36,741 nucleotides of DNA from an uncultured Oscillospiraceae bacterium (lineage in GTDB: Bacteria > Bacillota > Clostridia > Oscillospirales > Oscillospiraceae): assembly GCA_910588105.1 (NCBI GenBank), contig CAJUQD010000025.1, positions 1 to 36,741 of the forward strand, read 5' to 3'. How positions within the stretch are numbered: the stretch's first letter is position 1; the number at the start of each line of letters is the position of its first letter. Below, in pieces: positions 31,409 to 36,741 of the stretch. Both the position numbers and the translations under genes were made by a program. The notes under the pieces are model-generated. The model was not told the DNA's origin, did not search any database, and saw only the letters and a list, made by a program, of their open reading frames with translations.

Positions 31409-31556
31409 GTTTGAAAATTGGCAATATGCCAGCGTGAAGGAATTTTTTCGCCGGGCAAGGCGATTTGGCGTAGAAATACTTTGTGTATTTCAAGGCAAAG
31501 CAACGCAGCTCGGCGGAAAAAGGCCCGCCGATTGGGCGTGCTGACAATTTTCAAAC
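31409..31556. repeat. MITE-like element, one long imperfect hairpin
   Basis: The ends GTTTGAAAATTG (31409-31420) and CAATTTTCAAAC (31545-31556) are exact complements, and the centre GAAATAC-TTTGT-GTATTTC (31473-31491) is also paired. Intermediate blocks (TTTTTTCGCC with GGCGGAAAAA) pair as well. The 148-bp unit has no coding capacity of its own. This looks like a dispersed repeat of Clostridia rather than a gene. Confidence 0.65.
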
Positions 31557-31583
31557 AAGCCCTAGAGGGGATCAGGATAAAAC

Positions 31584-31765
31584 AGGACACGACGATACCT
31601 CCCGGATACCGCCGTGTCCTTAAAAATGGGCGACTTTAACACGCCATCCATTTCCCGTTTTTCAAAGGGAAGCGGCGGTCTTGAATTTTATATTTCAAAA
31701 CCGCCGTCCAAATTAGGACATGAAAAGGTAGCTGCTACACGACGGTTTTTTCATTTGCCGTCGTG
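31584..31765. other. Row of three or four hairpins, no gene
   Basis: AGGACACG/CGTGTCCT (31584-31591 / 31613-31620), CGGCGGT-x-TTGAA/TTCAA-x-ACCGCCG (31673-31685 / 31694-31706) and CACGACGG/CCGTCGTG (31738-31745 / 31758-31765) follow one another, with a weaker TTCCC/GGGAA stem between the first two. From 31766 to 31867 the sequence is AT-rich with nothing I can name. Confidence 0.55.
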
Positions 31766-31867
31766 CGGCAATTTTTATAAACGATTATTTATCATATATA
31801 TCACACAAAAGTAGCACAGGTATAGAAGAAAAAAGCAAATCATAAAACCACTAACAGATTTAAGTTG

Positions 31868-32272
31868 TCATTTGAGCAATTCGGTATAAGCGATTGCCCT
31901 GATACAAAGCATCTGCTTGTGACAAACGCAAAAAGGAGATAAAAGCATACAGCCATTTGTAAAACGAAAAAACACATAGCAACATCGGTAACGAAATGAA
32001 TCCAATTTTTCAGCCCAATCAATAATTGTCTGCCTTACGTCCTCTTTTGCTGTCCGTTTAATAGTCAATGCTACCTCCTTTTTTTCCTCACTTAAAATCC
32101 CGTCGATAATGTCGCCGGTCAGCTTACCGGCCTTGTCGAGCTCCCGGAGCCGCTTGGCCTGGGCCACGGAGGGGGAAGCCTGCTCCCCGTCAATGGAAAC
32201 GGCAATCAGGCGCTGGTTCTTGCGCCGGATACCGCCAGATTGGAGAGATAGAGCATTATAGGCCGCAATCAA
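31868..32272 (-). pseudogene. ParB-like partition protein, C-terminal fragment
   Basis: From about 32272 to 32070 the frame reads GGIRRKNQRLIAVSID, then PSVAQAKRLRELDKAGKLTG and ILSEEKKEV. This resembles the post-HTH part of ParB/Spo0J-family proteins (P-S-x-x-Q-A-x-R-x-x-x-L...G-K-L-T...I-L-S-E-E-K). The remaining residues to the stop at 31868 look like read-through into unrelated sequence. The start is only a TTG after a stop, without ribosome site, so this is a fragment of an element partition gene. Confidence 0.45.
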
Positions 32273-32350
32273 TCAGGCACTCGGTTATACGGGCCAGGGA
32301 GAAGATAAAGGCAGTAATCGAAAAGTATCGGGCCGGACAGTAAAGAAGTA

Positions 32351-32374
32351 CCCCCATATCTTTGAGTATGGGGG
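32351..32374. terminator. 8-bp hairpin CCCCCATA/TATGGGGG
   Basis: The stem 32351-32358 / 32367-32374 has an 8-nt loop; no strong T-run. Immediately before it (32280-32340) the plus strand reads REKIKAVIEKYRAGQ and a stop, perhaps the tail of another lost element gene. Confidence 0.4.
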
Positions 32375-32432
32375 CAATCTGTTAAATGTTCTCTAATGGA
32401 AATTTACTGAAGTCAATGCGGCAGATACAATT

Positions 32433-32672
32433 ATGGAAAAAATCCGCAGTTGGGGTTTATCTGCTGATGTTCTTATCAACAACGCTGGCTTCAATGAGGC
32501 GGGATGTTTTACAAATACTAATCTGGCAAAAGAACTTGATATGATGCAAATTCATATCAAGGCATTGACTGGAGCAGCACAGACCTTATTTGCAGAAAAA
32601 GCAAATATCAATAACACTCTACTTTTCAAACTGTTTGTGATGCAGCCAGAGGCTGTTGCCGCTATTGGCTAG
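32433..32672 (+). pseudogene. Short-chain dehydrogenase internal fragment
   Basis: The frame contains SADVLINNAGFNEAGCFTNT, the N-N-A-G motif of SDR oxidoreductases, followed by the ELDMMQIHIKAL helix. The N-terminal T-G-x-x-x-G-x-G cofactor motif and the Y-x-x-x-K catalytic site are missing at either side. It ends at the TAG shared with the opposite-strand sigma fragment. It is a stray piece of metabolic gene carried by rearrangement. Confidence 0.65.
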
Positions 32673-32791
32673 CCCAACCCGCAGACAGTTTCATATGTGT
32701 TGATGGACAGGCCGAGTACCTTGTCGATCAGGGGCAGATTCTCCTCCACCAATGTCTGCTGGGCGGAGGTAAGGGTAAAATCGAATTTCAT
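32669..32791 (-). pseudogene. Sigma-70-like factor, N-terminal fragment
   Basis: The 40-residue frame from ATG 32791 (AAGGTGA upstream) reads LTSAQQTLVEENLPLIDKVL followed by YETVCGLG. It resembles region 1.2/2.1 of ICE-borne sigma factors (x-L-V-x-x-N-L-x-L-I). Where such proteins continue Y-D-D-L-x-Q-E-G it hits TAG at the junction with the SDR fragment. Truncated and surely inactive. Confidence 0.5.
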
Positions 32792-32823
32792 TGGGATCAC
32801 CTTTCTTTCGTGAGACGGCAGAG

Positions 32824-33228
32824 CTATGCCGCACGGCTTATGGCTGGGAAATATTCTTTGCACAGCCGGATGACTTGTTCACAGCGGAGCAGGGAAAACC
32901 TGCCGATGTGGACCTCCTGTTCTGGCAGGCCCAGCTTGGCCTGGAGCCAGCAGTACGCCTGCTTCTTGCCCATCAGTCCGCTTTCCCACAGTTGGTTGAA
33001 GCCTTTGTGGGCCTCAATACGTTTGCGGCGCAGTTTCCTGTCGGCCAGGGTACCCATGGGCAGGCGGGTATCTCTGTGGGCGGCCACGTAGGCATCGCAG
33101 GCCGGATAGCGGGCACAGACATAATAGGGCGCGGCAGGGTCTGCGGCTTTGGAGCCGTATACCACGGACGCGGGGCGCAGAAGTGCCCGGGAGCCGCAGT
33201 AGGGACATTTGATGTTGACTCGTTTCAT
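32824..33228 (-). CDS. DUF3268-type zinc-finger protein
   Basis: The 134-aa protein has C-P-Y-C-G (residues 8-12) and C-A-R-Y-P-A-C-D-A-Y-V-A-A-H (about 38-51) as a zinc finger, then a basic helical region (LADRKLRRKRIEAHKGFNQL) and a C-terminal helix pair. These small zinc-finger proteins are common ICE cargo in Clostridia, next to sigma-like genes, as here; function unknown. ATG 33228 follows AAAGGAG; the frame extending to 33309 has no ribosome site. It appears intact, unlike its neighbours. Confidence 0.75.
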   Translation of the reverse strand: MKRVNIKCPYCGSRALLRPASVVYGSKAADPAAPYYVCARYPACDAYVAAHRDTRLPMGTLADRKLRRKRIEAHKGFNQLWESGLMGKKQAYCWLQAKLGLPEQEVHIGRFSLLRCEQVIRLCKEYFPAISRAA

Positions 33229-33360
33229 GGCAATCACTCCTTTGACTTGTTGGGTTGGCCTGGATTGATTTTGGACGGCGATGAAAATACTTCCTGATTT
33301 GTTACGCACCGCTCAAGGCACAAAATGGGCCGTCATTTTTGTAAAATTTCTATGAACAGC

Positions 33361-33392
33361 AAAAAACCGCCCCGGAGTGTCCTCCAGGGCGG
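33361..33392 (-). terminator. Intrinsic terminator, minus strand
   Basis: On the minus strand an 11-bp stem (33392-33382 with 33377-33367, one mismatch) is followed by TTTTTT (33366-33361). It terminates whatever is transcribed through 33407-33688. Confidence 0.75.
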
Positions 33393-33406
33393 GTAAAGCG
33401 GTGAAT

Positions 33407-33688
33407 TTAAAATGCGGCAGGTATGCCTCGGCAGAGAATAGCGAGCGGGTCCGCCTCCGACAACGGCATAATCCATAACAGATATTGGGCGTACAGGGCT
33501 TTGAAGGCATCCTCCGTGAGCTGGTCGTAGCACTCGGCGGGGTCGATGTTCTGGCCCGTGAGCTGTTGAAACTGTTCCACGGCCATCACGATAGGCCGTC
33601 CGTCCCGGTCTGTGGACAAGAGATAGCCGGGGCTGTCTGCTGAGACGTGGACGCTGTTGCGCCAGTTCCCTTGGCAGGCGGTGAGAAA
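33407..33688 (-). pseudogene. Unrecognised 3' gene remnant
   Basis: A 93-codon open stretch without ATG (preceded by TAA) reads GNWRNSVHVSADSPGYLLST, then RPIVMAVEQFQQLTG and YDQLTEDAFKALYAQYLLWI. It looks like genuine coding sequence (no low complexity, followed by a terminator), but the 5' end has been removed by the Rpn-gene insertion. I do not recognise the family. Confidence 0.4.
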
Positions 33689-33802
33689 TTAATACAGCCT
33701 GAGTGTAATTGATATCATCTCCAAATCATTTTGAACTTTTCTCCCCGCCACTTGCGCGGCGGGGCGGAATCCGTTATAATAGGAATCAAAGGAGGGGATG
33801 CT

Positions 33803-34669
33803 ATGGCTGAGATGAAGTATACGGCGAAGGACAGCGTATTCAGCTTTGTGTTCCGCCAGCCGGAAAACACCCGGTAGCTGTATCTGGCACTCCATCCCGA
33901 GGATACCGATGTGACGGAGGCGGACTGCAAACTGGTTACGCTGGAACACGTCTTGGCCAATGGTGTCACCAACGACCTGGGCTTCCAGGTTCGGGACAAA
34001 TTGATTCTCCTGGTGGAGGCACAATCCAAATTTTCCGTAAACATTGCGCTGCGGATGCTGCTTTACCTGGCTGCTACCTACAAGGAATATGTAGATGATC
34101 ACAAGCTGGATCTCTATGGAGGTAGGCCGGTGTCCATCCCCCGGCCCGAGCTCTACATGATTTATGCCGGCGAACCGCGTGAGCTGCCGGAGATCCTGCG
34201 GCTGTCCGATATGTACGATGGCCCCGGCAGTGCCGAGATTGAGATCAAGGTGCTGCGGGGGATGGGAGAAGGGAATATCGTAGACCAGTATATCCGATTC
34301 TGTGAGATATCGGACGCCCAGCGAAAGCAGTACGGCTATACCATGAAAGCGGTAGAGGAAACACTGCGGATATGCAGCGAGGAAAACATTTTGATGCCGT
34401 TTCTGGCATCCCGGCAAAAGGAGGTGCGGGACATTATGGTGACCCTGTTTGATCAACAGCACGCGACAGAGATCCATGAATACAATGTGGCGAAGGATGC
34501 CCGACAGGAAGGCCATCAGGAAGGAATTGAAAAAGGCATCCGTGCCATGGTACTCACCTTGAAGGAGTTTACAACGGACAAAGTAGCCATTGCCCAGAAA
34601 CTGATGAAGCAGTTTGAATTGTTGCCGCAGGCCGCCGAGGAAAAGGTAGAGCTGTACTGGAACTCGTGA
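33803..34669 (+). pseudogene. Rpn/PD-(D/E)XK nuclease-type transposase with in-frame TAG
   Basis: From ATG 33803 (AAAGGAGGGG upstream) the frame reads MAEMKYTAKDSVFSFVFRQP, then TAG at 33875-33877, then LYLALHPEDTDVTEADCKLV. The nuclease core LGFQVRDKLILLVEAQSKFS (D...E-x-Q) and a C-terminal E-G-x-x-E-G-I-E-K-G tail follow. The family (Rpn recombination-promoting nuclease, often annotated PD-(D/E)XK transposase) normally has Gln or another residue at the stop position. One base change of CAG to TAG explains it. Unless the stop is suppressed or translation restarts, it is inactive. Confidence 0.8.
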
Positions 34670-34695
34670 GCGCATATAACTGACGCACGATTGAA

Positions 34696-34723
34696 CGGGC
34701 GCCCAATAACGGGGCGCCCGTTT
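34696..34723 (+). terminator. Terminator after the Rpn gene
   Basis: CGGGCGCCC (34696-34704) and GGGCGCCCG (34712-34720) form a 9-bp stem followed by TTT. Confidence 0.7.
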
Positions 34724-34780
34724 GTGTTACCCAGAGCCGATTTATGCCCAATAAAAAGTTATAGGAAGTAGCAGGTGATT

Positions 34781-34845
34781 TATGCTCTAAGAGACTTGTT
34801 AATTCACTGATTTTTCGGTGATAGGCAAGGACAGCTTAGAGCATA
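34781..34845. repeat. 11-bp inverted repeat before the recombinase stub
   Basis: TATGCTCTAAG (34781-34791) and CTTAGAGCATA (34835-34845) are exact complements 43 nt apart, directly before the ribosome site (AAGGAGG) of the stub at 34870. This may be a leader structure or the recombination site of the former transposon. Confidence 0.55.
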
Positions 34846-34869
34846 TTTTCATTCAAGGAGGTCTGTGCT

Positions 34870-34969
34870 ATGGCAAAAACCAAGATTGCGCTGCTCTACG
34901 AACGCCTCAGCCGCGACGACGAATTAAATGGGGAGAGTTTTTCAATCCAAAATCAAGAGAACATTTGTC
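34870..34969 (+). pseudogene. Serine recombinase, N-terminal stub
   Basis: About 32 codons from ATG 34870 read MAKTKIALLYERLSRDDELN, then GESFSIQNQENI, which is the start of TndX/Tn4451-type large serine recombinases (Y-x-R-L-S with the catalytic Ser, then N-G-E-S-x-S-I-Q-N-Q). The homology ends exactly before a 32-bp palindrome. The rest of the gene is absent from the window. Confidence 0.75.
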
Positions 34970-35001
34970 AAGGGGGATTTCACTCGAGTGAAATCCCCCT
35001 T
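34970..35001. repeat. Perfect 32-bp palindrome at the break point
   Basis: AAGGGGGATTTCACTC (34970-34985) is followed immediately by its own inverse complement (34986-35001), with a CTCGAG centre and no loop bases. It sits at the junction between the recombinase stub and the nuclease segment. Between 35002 and 35141 I see no gene. Confidence 0.75.
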
Positions 35002-35141
35002 TGGTTGTCCGTCAGCAAAGACTCAACGACAGTGCCGCAAGCACCGTTGACAGTGGCCATTGATGATCCAAAAAGCAGTATATCTCTCCAATGCGCCTCA
35101 AAAACTGATGGTACCACTTGCCCTATTTTCATAGCAAAATA

Positions 35142-36344
35142 CTATTCCTGTAGAAAAAGGCTTCCTTGTTCTTGTATATGTTTAATTGTTTTCTCCAGAG
35201 ATAAATCTATTCCATTACTTTGTATGTACTGAAGAAAATTATCCCATCCCCCGAACTTTTTTGAAATTGTTGATGGTGAAATTAGACTTTTCCCCTCAAA
35301 CTGCAATTGTTCAAGGACAGTATGGTTGATTTTATAGCTGGTACTCTCTTTTATAACCGAAAGCAAAATTTTTATCAGTGAGTAAATAACAATTATTTCT
35401 TTCTCGGAATATACTCGGTTCAGGCCAGCTTCTGTTCTTGATTTTCCGATACTGTCTAAAAAACCATCTATGCTACCCCATCGTCTCCTATAATAAGAAC
35501 TTCGATACATACCTTGCCCATCAATTTCTTTTATTGTTGGTGAATGTCCAAGTTCTTCTTGCAATGCAAAATATGCATCTACTAGCTGCTCCTTAGTTAC
35601 ATTTCTTTCAATGTTCGGCCGGTCACCGCACTCTTTCTGTAGTTTTGTAAAAGGATACTCTTTAAATAAATTTCTGGAAAATGAGCTATGCTTTTCTACA
35701 TCAGATAAGGTTGGGATTCTGTTTATTATAGACCTTATTCTCCGATATTCCTCTTTTATTTCTTTGGCCGGTGGCTTTTTAGAATATGGCGTATCGCCAA
35801 TTTCAGCAAGAAAACGACTATAATTTCTATATTTCTTTCTTATTCTATATTGCAAATGTTTATCTAATTCATCCCATTTAGGTGTTCTGTGGAGATTTTT
35901 CCTGATTTTCTCATATTCTTCCTGCAAACCATAATCAAAGTCGTTTACAATTGTTTCCTCATAGAAAAGCGCGGAGTAATTAACTGGAGGAAAATCATGC
36001 AGTTCCCAAAAATCAGATGCAGTAAGCAATATACAATTATTAGCTTTGGCTAGTGCAATCGCAGATGGTGTAAATCCGCTACTTGAAATTACAACACACC
36101 TATTAGCCCTATATAGCCGTCTCGCAGCAACTGCCTCTTGCACACATCCGTTCCCTTGTCTCTTTCCATGATCCTTGCACTGAAAAGCATATATTTGCCC
36201 ATTATACGCCCCAACAATGTCGGCTCCATTATCGGTATTTCTTGTGAGCTGTAAATCTGAAAAACCAATTTCTTTGAGTTTGTTGTAGCATTTTCGCTCA
36301 AAATCTAATCCTTTTTGATTATTTGTCATCACTCTATACCCCAT
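35142..36344 (-). CDS. Mrr-type nuclease fused to homing-endonuclease-associated repeats
   Basis: The protein is 400 aa, or 395 if started at ATG 36329. Numbering from the latter, residues 5-110 form an Mrr-like restriction endonuclease domain: DFERKCYNKLKEIGF, GADIVG (Asp37), FQCKD (Gln50-x-Lys52) and the VVISSSGFTPSAIALA helix. The rest contains three to four repeats of ~45 residues (about 136-178, 190-236, 245-296, 310-372) of the form L-x-x-x-Y-x-x-L-x-x-x-L-G-x-x-P-x...W/Y-G-S, like HNR DNA-binding repeats. It should cut DNA in a sequence-guided way, as a stand-alone restriction (type IV-like) or homing nuclease. No methylase is nearby. AT-rich compared with the backbone, so acquired. 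Confidence 0.72.
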   Translation of the reverse strand: MGYRVMTNNQKGLDFERKCYNKLKEIGFSDLQLTRNTDNGADIVGAYNGQIYAFQCKDHGKRQGNGCVQEAVAARRLYRANRCVVISSSGFTPSAIALAKANNCILLTASDFWELHDFPPVNYSALFYEETIVNDFDYGLQEEYEKIRKNLHRTPKWDELDKHLQYRIRKKYRNYSRFLAEIGDTPYSKKPPAKEIKEEYRRIRSIINRIPTLSDVEKHSSFSRNLFKEYPFTKLQKECGDRPNIERNVTKEQLVDAYFALQEELGHSPTIKEIDGQGMYRSSYYRRRWGSIDGFLDSIGKSRTEAGLNRVYSEKEIIVIYSLIKILLSVIKESTSYKINHTVLEQLQFEGKSLISPSTISKKFGGWDNFLQYIQSNGIDLSLEKTIKHIQEQGSLFLQE

Positions 36345-36399
36345 GTTATGGCAGTATTATTCCCGAATTTTAATGTTGGAAATAATACCAGTTGAAAAA

Positions 36400-36428
36400 A
36401 GTATAGCACTAACCTGAGTAGCAGTCAA
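36400..36428 (-). promoter_or_regulatory. Promoter of the Mrr-repeat nuclease
   Basis: Minus strand TTGACT (36428-36423), 17-bp spacer, TATACT (36405-36400), about 55 bp before the start codon. Confidence 0.65.
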
Positions 36429-36741
36429 CTAATCCTTATAGTAAACATATATCGGTATATACCTAGTACCGATTAGTGGCCGACGGCCTCCAAGCCCCCG
36501 CTGCATCGGCGCGGCTCCGTCCGATGCACAAGCCGCCGTTGGCGTTTGCTGGGATTATACCAGCAGGGGAGGACACCCCGGCGGAGCCGCCCCCGGAGGG
36601 CGCACGGCTGCCGTCAGGCAGTATCACCATCAGCCCTTGGACGGTGGTGAGTAAGTGCGCTCTTCGCAGAGGGCCGACAAAGAGATCGGAGCGCCCAGGT
36701 CATCCCCAGACGCTCCCGCTTCGGTTCCCTCCTGCTGGTTG
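36429..36741. other. No gene; nested inverted repeats then GC-rich sequence
   Basis: ACTAATC (36428-36434) and GATTAGT (36471-36477) enclose ATCGGTA/TACCGAT (36451-36457 / 36467-36473) and GGTATATACC. Composition then switches sharply to GC-rich, with a GCATCGG/CCGATGC hairpin near 36503-36527. Short minus-strand frames look like debris of an element gene; none can be named. Confidence 0.4.

Noticed and set aside
31584..31765. Retron non-coding RNA
   Set aside because: Several hairpins are present, but there is no reverse transcriptase gene anywhere in the window.

Overview
The window reads as chromosome of a moderately GC-rich, anaerobic, gut-type Bacillota (Clostridia, most like Oscillospiraceae). 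The grounds are the family content (FapA/DUF342, DUF1576, a TerB-AAA ATPase, Clostridia-type ICE and recombinase remnants), strong Shine-Dalgarno sites and TTGACA/TATAAT promoters. No species can be named from the sequence alone.

Layout. (1) 1-1023: mobile-element remnant with a complete hicA-hicB toxin-antitoxin pair and the first ~46 codons of a RepA_N-type replication initiator cut off by the next unit. (2) 1024-10877: two tandem cargo-plus-recombinase units, both ending toward a tRNA-Leu. Each carries a short serine recombinase (about 300 aa), and both recombinases have the same upstream hairpin and the same 21-bp end block. Unit 1 carries a membrane-inserted KAP/YobI-like P-loop NTPase. 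Unit 2 carries a tight four-gene operon: a membrane protein with a dCTP-deaminase/dUTPase-like domain, a FAD oxidoreductase, an endonuclease IV-like TIM barrel and an AAA_28-type P-loop kinase. I do not recognise this four-gene combination; it is the best candidate here for an undescribed, possibly defensive, system. (3) 10878-27471: chromosomal backbone with tRNA-Leu(CAA), a TerB-AAA ATPase, a zinc-ribbon/BIG2/SH3b membrane protein, a ThyX-like conserved protein, a CAT-fold acetyltransferase, a flavodoxin-type reductase, a signalling group (degenerate GGDEF protein, CheY-like regulator, FapA), greA, a DUF1576 membrane protein, an ABC exporter with a giant coiled-coil permease, a Mn2+ riboswitch with mntP, and an OmpR-type regulator without a kinase. 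(4) 27472-36741: a mobile-element graveyard around tRNA-Arg(CCG). It holds a relaxase tail, a defective IS1595-type element, a beheaded tyrosine integrase, a frameshifted large serine recombinase, ParB/SDR/sigma fragments, a DUF3268 zinc-finger gene, an Rpn-family nuclease gene with an internal amber codon, a recombinase N-terminal stub, and an intact Mrr-type nuclease with homing-endonuclease-associated repeats.

How it fits together. Both tRNA genes look like integration hotspots. Genes intact among the debris (hicAB, KAP NTPase, four-gene operon, Mrr-repeat nuclease) are the kinds of gene expected in a defence or accessory island, while transfer and replication genes are mostly broken. Backbone regulation that can be read directly includes consensus promoters with 16-18 bp spacers, several intrinsic terminators and a Mn2+ ON-switch for mntP in which the P1 stem and the terminator use the same bases. 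All functional statements rest on motif reading by eye, without database searches.
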